Assembly: GCF_004028095.1 (NCBI RefSeq) | Contig: NZ_SBHM01000007.1 | Coordinates: 1,178,001 to 1,242,000, forward strand | Reading direction: 5' to 3' | Origin: Paenarthrobacter ureafaciens | GTDB taxonomy: Bacteria; Actinomycetota; Actinomycetes; Actinomycetales; Micrococcaceae | DNA: 64,000 bases | In this document: positions 8,653-17,036 of the stretch, one piece after another | How positions within the stretch are numbered: position 1 is the stretch's first letter | How the letters are laid out: the number at the start of each line of letters is the position of its first letter | Made by a program: the position numbers and the translations under genes | The notes under the pieces: model-generated | Told to the model about the DNA's origin: nothing | Databases searched by the model: none | Seen by the model: only the letters and a program-made list of their open reading frames with translations

Positions 8653-8999
8653 AAGAGAATGAGGGCAGAGAAGACAGCGGCTGATCCGGCGACGATGATG
8701 GTCATTCCCATCATCAGCCAGGAGTGTGGCAATTCTCGGTTGTGGCGCATCGCGCGTTCCTGGGCGGACCAACGGTTGTACGCCTGGGTGGCCAGCAAGG
8801 CTCCGGCTGCTGCAAGGATGACGCAAAGACCAGAGCGTATCGGCGCCGGTGCGACATTGGGCGCGAGCTGGTCCAAGGCTACTGCTCCCGCCATGATGGC
8901 CAGCGCCGTTCGTATCCAAGCGAGAAAGGTTCTCTCATTGGCAAGTGAGAAGCGGTAATCCGGCGTCGCCCCTTGCCGGCGCCAGCGGGGCTCTTTCAT
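8643..8999 (-). CDS. DUF202/YidH-family membrane protein
   Basis: 118 residues with the YidH-type signature DYRFSLANERTFLAWIRTALA followed by three transmembrane segments (about 31-48, 58-75, 95-116) and a short charged linker (RWSAQERAMRHN). YidH-like proteins are inner-membrane proteins of unknown role, commonly encoded as neighbouring pairs with a shorter DUF202 protein, as here. The paralogous pair at 35286-36032 shares both signatures. Confidence 0.88.
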   Translation of the reverse strand: MKEPRWRRQGATPDYRFSLANERTFLAWIRTALAIMAGAVALDQLAPNVAPAPIRSGLCVILAAAGALLATQAYNRWSAQERAMRHNRELPHSWLMMGMTIIVAGSAAVFSALILFVN

Positions 9000-9024
9000 T
9001 TGCTGCCCTGTTCAGTGCGGGCCG

Positions 9025-9984
9025 TCACTGGGTCACCTGTGTTTTCCGAGCGGCAGTGCGAAAGCCAGTGTTCCCGCTGGAGGATTCAGGTGTATTGGAG
9101 CTGCGGGCAGCGACGCGGTAACGGTTGCAGTATGAGTCGTGGCATAGGTAGGAGCCGCCACGCATTACCCTTCCCGAGCCGATCGTGGGTCCCTGAGGTG
9201 AGTGCTTCGGTGAGTTGCGGTAGTACTTGGGCAGGAACCAGTCAGAGCACCACTCCCACACATTGCCACTGACTTCGTAAAGACCGAATCCGTTGGGTGG
9301 GAATGACATTACCGGGGCGGTACCAAGGTGGCCGTCGTCTCCGGTGTTCTTCGTAGGAAACGTCCCTTGCCAGATGTTGCACATGTGCATCCCCTCGGCA
9401 CCCAAGAGCTGGTTGCCCCAAGGGAAACGCCGTTGGTCCAGGCCGCCCCGCGCCGCGTATTCCCACTCCGCCTCGGTGGGGAGTCTGCGGTCAGCCCAAG
9501 CGCAGTAGGCCAACGCGTCATTGTGGGAGACATGAACGACGGGGTGATCGCCCATGTGTGACCAGTGTGACGACGGGCCACCAGGGTGTGCCCAGTCGGC
9601 ACCCCGGACGTTCAGCCACCAAGGTGTTCCTGCGGCGACGCCGAGAATATCCTTTCGATCCGCCTCCGCCAAGAGATGAAATACGGCGGAGGATCCAAAA
9701 ATCTCGGCTTCCGTGCGGTAACCCGTGGAGTCCACGAACGCAGCGAATTGATGGTTGGTAACAGCAGTTGAATCGATGCGAAAAGCATCGAGGCTCACTT
9801 CATGGACGGGGGCCTCTCCATCGGCGGAGTATCCTTCATCAAATGAGTCACCCATGCGGAACGTGCCTGCCGGGATTGATACTTCTGCCCGACGGGGAGC
9901 GCGGTCGGCGAGTCTCAGATTGGTGACCGGCCTGCTGGGGCCCTGGCGGGAGGGTGAGCAACAGCCGCGGGATTTTTCCTTCAT
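9025..9984 (-). CDS. Formylglycine-generating enzyme (sulfatase-modifying factor)
   Basis: Copper-dependent oxidase, 319 residues, that converts the cysteine of the sulfatase motif CxPxR into the catalytic formylglycine. The FGE-sulfatase domain spans about residues 33-312: IPAGTFRMGD opening, RLPTEAEWEYAARGG, VSGNVWEWCSDW, and the active-site segment RGGSYLCHDSYCNRYRVAAR, where Cys281 and Cys286 are the catalytic pair. The ATG at 9984 follows GGAGGG by a few bases. The client is very likely the sulfatase at 14634-16280. Unusually, the N-terminus itself contains Cys9-Ser-Pro-Ser-Arg, identical to the sulfatase target motif. Confidence 0.93.
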   Translation of the reverse strand: MKEKSRGCCSPSRQGPSRPVTNLRLADRAPRRAEVSIPAGTFRMGDSFDEGYSADGEAPVHEVSLDAFRIDSTAVTNHQFAAFVDSTGYRTEAEIFGSSAVFHLLAEADRKDILGVAAGTPWWLNVRGADWAHPGGPSSHWSHMGDHPVVHVSHNDALAYCAWADRRLPTEAEWEYAARGGLDQRRFPWGNQLLGAEGMHMCNIWQGTFPTKNTGDDGHLGTAPVMSFPPNGFGLYEVSGNVWEWCSDWFLPKYYRNSPKHSPQGPTIGSGRVMRGGSYLCHDSYCNRYRVAARSSNTPESSSGNTGFRTAARKTQVTQ

Positions 9985-10030
9985 TTACCCTCCGGTGAAA
10001 TCGCAGTCAGCCCTTTAGTGGGAGACTATA

Positions 10031-10055
10031 GTTAAGTTGCGTCATATAACAAAAC
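10031..10055. promoter_or_regulatory. Candidate ROK operator 1
   Basis: GTTAAGTTG (10031-10039), seven bases, TAACAAAAC (10047-10055): an imperfect inverted repeat in the divergent gap between the FGE gene and the ROK gene. Arm sequence and spacing match the dyad at 11382-11406. Its position allows control of both the FGE gene and the regulator itself. AT-rich dyads of this kind are typical of XylR/NagC-like ROK repressors. Confidence 0.65.
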
Positions 10056-10083
10056 CATACCTCCCGGTTCGTTAGGAGCACCT

Positions 10084-11340
10084 ATGCACAAGCTGAACGC
10101 ACAGGCCCGACAAGCAGGCGCCCAGCCCGCCGGGGAGGGAGCGGCCCCACCTAGCCTCGTCGACATCCGCCGACATAACCTGTCAGCGACATTGAGGTCG
10201 GTGCGCGATCGAGGGCGGGTAACCCGGGCAGAGCTGGTAGCGGAATCCGGACTGAATCGAGTTACGGTCCTGAACCTGGTCAGCGAACTTGAACAAATGG
10301 GACTCATTGAAGAGGTCGGCCTGGCCTCAACCGGCCGGTCGGGTCGGCCGGCCCGCGTACTCGAAATGAGTGACAGCCACCTGGCCGTGGGCGCGTTGGA
10401 GCTGAACGTTGACCACCTGTCACTCAAGTGCACCTCCCTGCAGGGAAGGGCCGTATTTCTCGAGCGGCAGGACGTGTCCGCAAGTGAACACACACCAGAG
10501 TACGTTTTGGACTTGGCGGCGGACATGATCAAGCGGGGTGCAGCCGCCGCAGCCACCGAAGGCATGCGGATAGTACGCGTAAGTATCGGCTGTCCGGCGT
10601 TCGTAGATAACGCAGGCGGCGTGGTCCTGAAATCGCTCAGCTTGAATTGGGTGGATGTTCCCGTCGTGCGGGAACTTGAAAAACGATTCGAAGGAACCGC
10701 CGTATTCACGTTGGACAAGCTAGCCGACCTGGCCATCCATGCCGAACGTCGCCAGCATGGGGTGCCCGCAGAGGAAGGCATTCTTTTGCTCTACGGCGAA
10801 ATGGGCGTTGGCGGCTCCTTCCAAAAGAACTCGGAAATTCTCCGCGGCGACGCCGGCATGGGCGGGCAATTCGGCCACCTGACGGTCAACCATGACGGCC
10901 CGCCATGCTACTGCGGTCGCAGCGGATGCTTGGAGACCTACGTGGGCGTGGGGCCGCTCTCAAAAGCCCTGGAAGACGCCGGCGTCCGTCGTTCATCGTC
11001 GGCGGCAGTCAGGGTAAGCGAGGCCCTGTCGGCAGTGGAGGCCGGAAGCCGCCCTGCGGCACGCGAGCTGGCCAGTCAGGGAAGATGGCTCGCGCGGGCC
11101 GCATCCACACTAACGGCCATATTCGATCCAAGATTGATTATTTTGGGCGGGTATTTGACGCAGTTGGCGCCCCTACTGACGCCAACCTTCACCGAAGAAC
11201 TCACCCGGACCAGCAGCGGGGAGTTCCTGCACGACACAAAAACTGTCGTGTCACAACTTGGCATAAACGCTGTTCTGGACGGCGGTATTGACACAGCCAT
11301 CGAAGCGCTCGTCCGTTCTCCTTGGACTGTTTCGACCTAG
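10084..11340 (+). CDS. ROK-family transcriptional regulator
   Basis: 418-residue sugar-responsive repressor type. An N-terminal winged helix (about residues 22-85, RHNLSATLRSVRDRGRVTRAEL) precedes a ROK domain with the zinc motif GHLTVNHDGPPCYCGRSGC. The SD is AGGAG before the ATG. Proteins of this class usually bind a sugar or sugar phosphate and repress the adjacent transporter; here the neighbours are a carbohydrate importer, a sulfatase and FGE, so a desulfated or sulfated saccharide is a reasonable ligand guess. Matching dyads lie upstream of this gene and of the binding-protein gene. Confidence 0.9.
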   Translation: MHKLNAQARQAGAQPAGEGAAPPSLVDIRRHNLSATLRSVRDRGRVTRAELVAESGLNRVTVLNLVSELEQMGLIEEVGLASTGRSGRPARVLEMSDSHLAVGALELNVDHLSLKCTSLQGRAVFLERQDVSASEHTPEYVLDLAADMIKRGAAAAATEGMRIVRVSIGCPAFVDNAGGVVLKSLSLNWVDVPVVRELEKRFEGTAVFTLDKLADLAIHAERRQHGVPAEEGILLLYGEMGVGGSFQKNSEILRGDAGMGGQFGHLTVNHDGPPCYCGRSGCLETYVGVGPLSKALEDAGVRRSSSAAVRVSEALSAVEAGSRPAARELASQGRWLARAASTLTAIFDPRLIILGGYLTQLAPLLTPTFTEELTRTSSGEFLHDTKTVVSQLGINAVLDGGIDTAIEALVRSPWTVST

Positions 11341-11350
11341 AAACTTTGTA

Positions 11351-11406
11351 TTGACAATGTGAGGCACGTCTCCTAATCTGAGTTTAGTTACATCACCTAA
11401 CCAAAC
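11351..11406 (+). promoter_or_regulatory. Promoter with ROK operator 2 for the sulfatase operon
   Basis: A consensus -35 TTGACA (11351-11356) is 17 bases from a TAATCT -10 (11374-11379). Immediately downstream, GTTTAGTTA (11382-11390), seven bases, TAACCAAAC (11398-11406) forms an inverted repeat with 8 of 9 matching positions, placed over the expected transcription start. The geometry equals that of the dyad at 10031-10055. A repressor bound here would block the ABC-sulfatase operon. Confidence 0.7.
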
Positions 11407-11450
11407 CGTATTCCTTCTGCTGCCTAAGCTGAGGCGTTCAACGGAGAGCG

Positions 11451-12839
11451 ATGATCCCCATGAATGAGCAAGTTCAATTTGAAACCAACCGCCGCCGGTT
11501 CCTTCAGGTACTCGGACTCGGTGCATCTGTTCCCCTGCTCGGCGGCGTAACGGCGTGCAGCCAAAGCGGAACCGGCGCCTTGGGCGGAGGATCCGCCGGC
11601 GGTGGGAAAGTCACGGAACTGGTGGTTCCGACGGCCAAAACACCTTGGCTTGAGGCCTACCGAAAGATGGCGACCAAGTACCAGGAAGTGAGCGGCATCA
11701 AGGTTACGCTTCGAGAGTTCCCCTATGACGGTTTGTTCACGCAACAGACGAACGCCGTTCAAGGCAGCAGCTTCCCGTTCGACATCTTCCAGATCGACGA
11801 ATTCGGCGTGGGGCAGTTCTACTCCAACGGCTGGGCTCAGCCCTTTGATGCCATCGACCCGGGCTTCAAGATGGATCCGGAAGTGCTCACCTACGCGAAC
11901 CTCCCCTATTGGGATGCCGAGAAGAAGAGTTCAGCTGACAGCGGCAAGGTGATGGGTTACCCCATCAATGGCAACATGGACCTTTTTGTGTACCGCAAGG
12001 ACATCTACGAGGAACTCAACCTTTCCGTGCCCAAGTCTTGGTCGGAAGCCGTTGAGAACGGACGCAAGGCGGTGCAGGCAGGAAAGATCCGGTACGGTTA
12101 CGTGCCCCGCGCGCAGGCCGCGCAGAGCGGTCTTTCGGTGACCTATGAATTCATGCCTGTCTTCTACAGCCACGGTGGTTCGTGGTTCAAGGAGGAGGGC
12201 AAAGACTGGACGCCTACCATCAATTCCGAGGCGGGCATCGCAGCTGCCACCACTTACCGTGAACTGGCGAAGCTCGGGCCCGAACAGCCTCAGACTGTCG
12301 GCCAGGCTGAAGTTATTTCCCTCATGCAGGGCGGCCAAGCGCTCCAGACGCATGTTGTGGCAGCCGCGGCCAGTCAGTTCCTGAACAAGGATAAGTCCCA
12401 AATTGCCGACACCGTAGGTTTCGCAGAGGTTCCTGCAGGCCCGGGCGGGAGTCCAGCACCCACCAGCGGCACTTGGAGCCTGGCCATTCCCAAGGGCCTG
12501 CCTGCCGAACGCGCCAGCGCCGCGCTTGATTTCATTAAGTGGATCCTCACCGACGAGGCCCAGGCCATTTTCATGAACGCCGGTGGCATCCCGACACGCC
12601 GCAGTGCCCTAGCATCGGGAGCCGAATCCGGTGCCGGCGCAGCTTACTTGAAACCCCTCCAACAGTCAGTCGATCACATCAAACCCTCAATCCGGCAAAC
12701 CTTCGGGCCTGCCATGGCCGCTGAGACTGAGAAGTTCCTGACACAGATAGCATCCGGCGAGGTCAGCCCCGCACAGGGCATGGACGCGCTCCAGGCTGCG
12801 GTAACCAAGGTCGTCAAGGACGCTGGGTACCTCAAATGA
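11451..12839 (+). CDS. Carbohydrate ABC importer substrate-binding lipoprotein, Tat-type signal
   Basis: Family 1 extracellular solute-binding protein of 462 residues. The N-terminus has NRRRFLQVLG, a twin-arginine signal, followed by the lipobox VTAC (Cys36), so it is probably exported folded and then lipid-anchored. The body carries the ECF-type SBP pattern (KTPWLEAYRKMATKYQEVSGIKV, DIFQIDEFGVGQFYSNGWAQP, GTWSLAIPKG). The ATG at 11451 has GGAG four bases away, and the ATG at 11460 is an alternative. It starts the transporter-sulfatase operon and likely binds a sugar or sulfated sugar. Confidence 0.9.
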   Translation: MIPMNEQVQFETNRRRFLQVLGLGASVPLLGGVTACSQSGTGALGGGSAGGGKVTELVVPTAKTPWLEAYRKMATKYQEVSGIKVTLREFPYDGLFTQQTNAVQGSSFPFDIFQIDEFGVGQFYSNGWAQPFDAIDPGFKMDPEVLTYANLPYWDAEKKSSADSGKVMGYPINGNMDLFVYRKDIYEELNLSVPKSWSEAVENGRKAVQAGKIRYGYVPRAQAAQSGLSVTYEFMPVFYSHGGSWFKEEGKDWTPTINSEAGIAAATTYRELAKLGPEQPQTVGQAEVISLMQGGQALQTHVVAAAASQFLNKDKSQIADTVGFAEVPAGPGGSPAPTSGTWSLAIPKGLPAERASAALDFIKWILTDEAQAIFMNAGGIPTRRSALASGAESGAGAAYLKPLQQSVDHIKPSIRQTFGPAMAAETEKFLTQIASGEVSPAQGMDALQAAVTKVVKDAGYLK

Positions 12840-13783
12840 CAGCCACAACAACCGTGCCGGTTCGCACCGTCAGAACCGCAACCTCCCCTCGTGGCCGTAA
12901 GTCCTGGTCCAAATTCGGGCTGCTGGCGTTGACGCCCTTTGCCCTGTTCCTTCTCCTGTTCGGCGTGTATCCCGCCATACAGCTGATCGTAATGGCCGGC
13001 TCCCAAGTGCAGGTCGTCCAAGGCGGCTTCCACATGGAGTTCGCAGGCCTCGATAACTTCGCCCGCATTCTGGGCGACCCTGACACGCTTCCGGTCCTGC
13101 TCGTTACCGTCATCTTCATCGTCGGAGCCGTCGCGCTCACGGTCGTCCTCGGAACGTTGCTGGCTGTAATGCTCGACCGTGCCGTGTTCATGAAAACAAT
13201 CGCCAAGCGAATCCTGATCTGGCCCACGGTGGTTGCTCCCGTCGTCGTAAGCGTCATCTGGCTGCTGCTCCTCAGCCCAACCATCGGCGCTGTTAATAAA
13301 GCACTGCTCGCCGCCGGGCTCCCAGGACAAGGCTGGCTGGGGGAACCCGTTGGAGCGATGCTGTCCATCATCGCTGTAGACGTCTGGCACTGGACACCCT
13401 TGGTATTCCTTCTCGTCTACACCTCGCTCCAGTCGATCGACACTGAAGTCCTCGAAGCCGCCCGCGTGGACGGCGCTACAGAATGGCAGAGCATCCTGCT
13501 GGTCGTCCTGCCCATGGTCAAACCAGTAATCATCACCTCAGCCGTGATTCGACTCATCATGTCCGTCAAAGCCTTCGATGAGATGTTCCTGCTGACCCAT
13601 GGCGGACCGGGCAACTCCACAAACCTCATCAGCCTTCACATCCGCACCATCTTCTTCGACCGTTTGGAACTTGGCTACGGCTCAGCACTTGGCGTGGCCA
13701 TCATCCTGATCTTTGCACTGCTTGGCGGAATCTACGTCCTGACCAAGAAAGCAGTGAACGGAAGGCGAACCTCCCATGTCTAA
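12836..13783 (+). CDS. Carbohydrate ABC importer permease, MalF/UgpA type
   Basis: 315 residues, six expected transmembrane helices, with the EAA loop DTEVLEAARVDGATEWQSILLVVLPMVKPVI that docks the ATPase. The start overlaps the binding-protein stop (ATGA). It pairs with the following permease to form the channel. No ATPase gene is present in this operon or nearby, so it must borrow a shared MsiK/MalK-like ATPase encoded elsewhere, as is usual for carbohydrate importers in actinobacteria. Confidence 0.9.
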   Translation: MTATTTVPVRTVRTATSPRGRKSWSKFGLLALTPFALFLLLFGVYPAIQLIVMAGSQVQVVQGGFHMEFAGLDNFARILGDPDTLPVLLVTVIFIVGAVALTVVLGTLLAVMLDRAVFMKTIAKRILIWPTVVAPVVVSVIWLLLLSPTIGAVNKALLAAGLPGQGWLGEPVGAMLSIIAVDVWHWTPLVFLLVYTSLQSIDTEVLEAARVDGATEWQSILLVVLPMVKPVIITSAVIRLIMSVKAFDEMFLLTHGGPGNSTNLISLHIRTIFFDRLELGYGSALGVAIILIFALLGGIYVLTKKAVNGRRTSHV

Positions 13784-14624
13784 AAACCAGACCCGCGCCA
13801 GCATGGGCGTCATCGGCACCGTCGCCGAACTCATCCTCATCGCCGCCATCATCGCGACCATCGTGCCAATCGTGTGGATGGTTGCCCTCAGCTTCCAACC
13901 CTTGAAGAACATCATCGCTGCCGACATCAACATTGGCTTTTCGCTGAGCAACTACACCGACCTGCTGGCACCCGGCAACCCGCTCCTGGCCCAGCTCGGA
14001 AACAGCCTCGCCATCGTCATCGGAACAGTGCTGCTGTGCCTGATCTTCGGTTCCCTCGCCGGTTACGCCCTGTCGCAGCTGACGATTCCCCGGGCCGTGC
14101 TCCTGCCGCTGCTGGCACTGACGGCATTCATCCCGCTGATCCCGCCCATGGTGCTGGTCCCCGGTCTTTACGCCACCATGTCCTCCTTCGGCCTCATCGG
14201 TGGCACCCTCGGCCTGGTCATCCTTAACACGGTATTTCAGTTGCCCTTTGCTGCGCTGCTGATGAAGGTGTACTTCGACGGTCTGCCGGCCACCCTGCGG
14301 GAAGCAGCGCTGATAGACGGCGCATCGGAGGCAACTGCCTTCCGGTCGGTGATGCTCCCGTTGGTCAAGCCCGGCCTGGCCTCCGTCGGAACGTTCACCG
14401 GGATCATGGCCTGGAACGAGTTCCTGTTCGGTCTGACCATGACCTCCGGTGGTGTCACAGCCCCCTTGACGGTCGGCATCGCATCCTTGGTTCAGCCCTT
14501 CGAAGTAGCCTGGGGCCAGATGGCAGCCGCCGGAACCCTGGCAGCCATTCCCATCATCATCATCACGATCATCGCCAACCGCTACATTGTCGCCGGCCTG
14601 ACCGCAGGCGCAGTGAAGGGCTAG
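13776..14624 (+). CDS. Carbohydrate ABC importer permease, MalG/UgpE type
   Basis: 282 residues, second channel subunit, overlapping the first permease by eight bases. The cytoplasmic EAA segment is LPATLREAALIDGASEATAFRSVMLPLVKPG, and the C-terminal hydrophobic run ends IIANRYIVAGLTAGAVKG, the usual closing pattern of this subfamily. It is followed by ten bases and the sulfatase gene, which suggests that import and desulfation are coupled. Confidence 0.9.
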   Translation: MSKNQTRASMGVIGTVAELILIAAIIATIVPIVWMVALSFQPLKNIIAADINIGFSLSNYTDLLAPGNPLLAQLGNSLAIVIGTVLLCLIFGSLAGYALSQLTIPRAVLLPLLALTAFIPLIPPMVLVPGLYATMSSFGLIGGTLGLVILNTVFQLPFAALLMKVYFDGLPATLREAALIDGASEATAFRSVMLPLVKPGLASVGTFTGIMAWNEFLFGLTMTSGGVTAPLTVGIASLVQPFEVAWGQMAAAGTLAAIPIIIITIIANRYIVAGLTAGAVKG

Positions 14625-14633
14625 AGGACTACC

Positions 14634-16280
14634 ATGAAAGACATTTCCACCTCCCAACCCAACGTCCTAGTGATCCTCGCCGACGACCTCGGCTACTCCG
14701 ATCTGGGCTCCTACGGCGGGGAGATCGACACCCCCAACCTCGACCAACTCGCCGAAGGCGGCGCCCGGCTCACCCAGTTCTACACGACGGCCCGGTGCAG
14801 CCCTTCCCGGGCCTCGCTCCTCACCGGCATGCACCCGCACCAGACCGGCATCGGCGTACTCACGGGCGACGACTCCCCCGTAGGCTACGAAGGAAACCTG
14901 AACCGCAACTGCCCCACCGCCGCGGAGATCTTCTCCGCCAACGGCTACGCCACCGCAATCACCGGTAAATGGCATCTGGCAGCCGACGTCCGCAACCCTA
15001 ACGACGCCTGGCCCACTCGGCGCGGTTTCGACTACTTCTACGGAACACTCACAGGCTGCGGCAGTTTCTACAGCCCCGGCACACTCACCCGAAACGAAAC
15101 CAACATCGAACACGAAGCCGAGGACCCGGACTTCTACTACACGAACGCCATCACCGAAGAAGCCCTCGGCTTCCTCAACAGGGCAAGTACGGAGAACAAA
15201 CCCTTCTTCCTTTACGTTGCCTACACGGCACCGCACTGGCCGCTCCATGCGCCCGAAGATGACATTCGTAAATACGACGGGCGCTTTGATGCCGGCTGGG
15301 ACAAGCTACGACAACAACGCTTTGAACGACAGTACGAGCTCGGCATCGTAGAACCTGGAAGCGTCCTCAGCCCCCGCGACCCCGAAGAAGCAGCCTGGGT
15401 TGAGACCCCGGACCATGCTTGGCAAACCAGACGCATGCAAACCTACGCAGCGCAAGTGGACCGAATGGACCAAGGGATCGGCAAGATCATTACCGAGCTC
15501 AAGGCCAACAACCAGTTCGACAACACCATCATCATCTTCCTCTCCGACAACGGTGCCTCGCCCGAGGAGATTCCCCACTTCGAGCGGGAAACCTTCGTCC
15601 AACGCAGCGACATTTACCGCCCTCACACCCGCGACGGGGAACCCGTCGCGCTCGGCAATGAACCAGCAATAGTTCCCGGCCCCGAGAACACCTACGCCAG
15701 CTACGGCAGGGCGTGGGCCAACCTCTCCAACACCCCTTTCCGGATGTACAAAAAATGGACACACGAAGGCGGCATAGCGGCGCCCTTCATCATCCACTGG
15801 CCCGCGGGGGCTGTTCAGCAGGGCCGCCTGGTACGTCAGCCCCTGCAGCTGACCAACGTCCTGCCCACCCTCTTGGAAGCGGCCGGCATACAACCGCCAA
15901 CCGAGATGAACGGCACACCCATGCCCCCGCTGGAAGGCACCAGCTTCCTGAAGCACCTCACCGGGGACGACGGTAACTACCCTGTTCGCCACGCCGCGGA
16001 TGCCCAGAGCGGCACCCTCTACTGGGAACACGCCGGCAACGGTGCGATCCGCCGCGGCGACTGGAAACTGGTCCGGAACTTCCCTGGACCATGGGAGCTG
16101 TACAACTTGGGCAAGGACGCAACTGAGCTCGATGACGTCCTCACCGAGAACCGGGACCTTGCAGAATCGCTGCTCGCGGACTGGGCCCAGTGGGCCGATC
16201 GCGTCGGGGTCTTACCCTTCGAACGAATCGTTGACCTCTACGAGCTCAGAGGCCGCCCAGCCATCGAAGCCGCAGGATAA
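14634..16280 (+). CDS. Type I (formylglycine) sulfatase
   Basis: 548-residue arylsulfatase-family enzyme that hydrolyses a sulfate ester. The catalytic motif is Cys55-Ser-Pro-Ser-Arg within TTARCSPSRAS, to be converted to formylglycine by the FGE encoded at 9025-9984. Asp17-Asp18 (VILADDLGYSD) and the later IIIFLSDNGAS supply the calcium site; GKWHLA supplies active-site Lys and His. There is no signal peptide, so it should act in the cytoplasm on imported substrate. GAGGA precedes the ATG. The substrate is unknown; the carbohydrate importer and ROK regulator favour a sulfated sugar over a simple aryl sulfate. Confidence 0.92.
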   Translation: MKDISTSQPNVLVILADDLGYSDLGSYGGEIDTPNLDQLAEGGARLTQFYTTARCSPSRASLLTGMHPHQTGIGVLTGDDSPVGYEGNLNRNCPTAAEIFSANGYATAITGKWHLAADVRNPNDAWPTRRGFDYFYGTLTGCGSFYSPGTLTRNETNIEHEAEDPDFYYTNAITEEALGFLNRASTENKPFFLYVAYTAPHWPLHAPEDDIRKYDGRFDAGWDKLRQQRFERQYELGIVEPGSVLSPRDPEEAAWVETPDHAWQTRRMQTYAAQVDRMDQGIGKIITELKANNQFDNTIIIFLSDNGASPEEIPHFERETFVQRSDIYRPHTRDGEPVALGNEPAIVPGPENTYASYGRAWANLSNTPFRMYKKWTHEGGIAAPFIIHWPAGAVQQGRLVRQPLQLTNVLPTLLEAAGIQPPTEMNGTPMPPLEGTSFLKHLTGDDGNYPVRHAADAQSGTLYWEHAGNGAIRRGDWKLVRNFPGPWELYNLGKDATELDDVLTENRDLAESLLADWAQWADRVGVLPFERIVDLYELRGRPAIEAAG

Positions 16281-16282
16281 CG

Positions 16283-16549
16283 ATGAAACAAGTAGTCGCG
16301 CCCGTACTGGAAAGCCAAACCCGGCAAAGGATAATTTCGCTCCTGTACTCCGCACCACTAGGTCCCACCGAAATCGCATCCACGCTCGGCCTATCCCAGT
16401 CCTACATCTCAAACCACCTCGCGGCCCTCAAGAGCCACCACTTAGTGACCTCCCACCGAAACGGACGAAAATCCGTCTACGAACTCGAAGACAAAGCAAG
16501 GGCAGCCGTCATGGCCGCCCTTGCGGGCTTCTCCCAGGCGCGCCAATAG
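16283..16549 (+). CDS. Small ArsR-like winged-helix regulator
   Basis: 88 residues forming a single ArsR-type winged helix: LESQTRQRIISLLYSAPLGP, recognition region GLSQSYISNHLAALK, and a beta wing HRNGRKSVYEL. The metal-binding CxC motif of arsenic/cadmium sensors is absent, so it is not a metal sensor of the classic type. It begins two bases after the sulfatase stop and is therefore co-expressed with the operon, suggesting a second level of control, possibly sulfur or sugar status. Confidence 0.82.
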   Translation: MKQVVAPVLESQTRQRIISLLYSAPLGPTEIASTLGLSQSYISNHLAALKSHHLVTSHRNGRKSVYELEDKARAAVMAALAGFSQARQ

Positions 16550-16976
16550 GCAGGTGGGTCACCCAGCCTCTACACAATTCAGACTTACTTTCAGACCCTC
16601 CGGCTGCCGCCACTGGCGTTCCCCGGGAACAACACGCACTGGCCTTGATCCTTGTAACCGCACTTGGAGCTCCGAGCGTGCTGGCGACGACATTCATCAT
16701 GCGGCAAGCCTTCATCGCACATCGCCCTGCCGGTAGAACCGGAAGAAGCCGCCCGGCTCGACGGACTCGGACGAACAGCAATCCGGTGGAAAATCGCAAA
16801 TGCCCCTGGCCAAGTCCGCACTGGCCGCGGTGGCAATCTTCACCTTCCCCCACGTCTGGAACCAATCCGGGCTCAAAGGTTAAATGACGGCCGTCAGAGT
16901 GCCCGCTGACCTGGCCCCAGCCAGAGGCGACAGAGCCAGCTTCTGCAAGCTTGGTTCGAACCGCATACACAAAAGA
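16550..16976. other. Gap with a possible decayed coding relic
   Basis: No intact gene recognised in this 427-bp stretch. Protein-like pieces appear in three successive plus-strand frames: a hydrophobic piece (LALILVTALGAPSVLATTFI, about 16640-16705), an acidic piece (VEPEEAARLDGLGRTAIRWK, about 16735-16795), and a second hydrophobic piece (KSALAAVAIFTFPHVWNQSG, about 16812-16875). This pattern would fit a frameshifted membrane protein gene, but the family was not identified. Confidence 0.25.
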
Positions 16977-17005
16977 GCCCCGGAACGGAATTACCGTTCC
17001 GGGGC
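16977..17005 (-). terminator. Rho-independent-like terminator
   Basis: Perfect 12-bp GC-rich stem (16977-16988 with 16994-17005) and a five-base loop. On the minus strand the stem is followed by TCTTTT, so it terminates the AhpD/CMD gene that ends at 17037. Confidence 0.8.
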
Positions 17006-17036
17006 CCCAAGCTGCTTCCGGGTGGCCAGCAGCTCC

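Noticed and set aside
9940..9984. Reading the Cys-rich FGE N-terminus as a lipoprotein signal
   Set aside because: There is no hydrophobic segment before the cysteines; the stretch is basic and polar.
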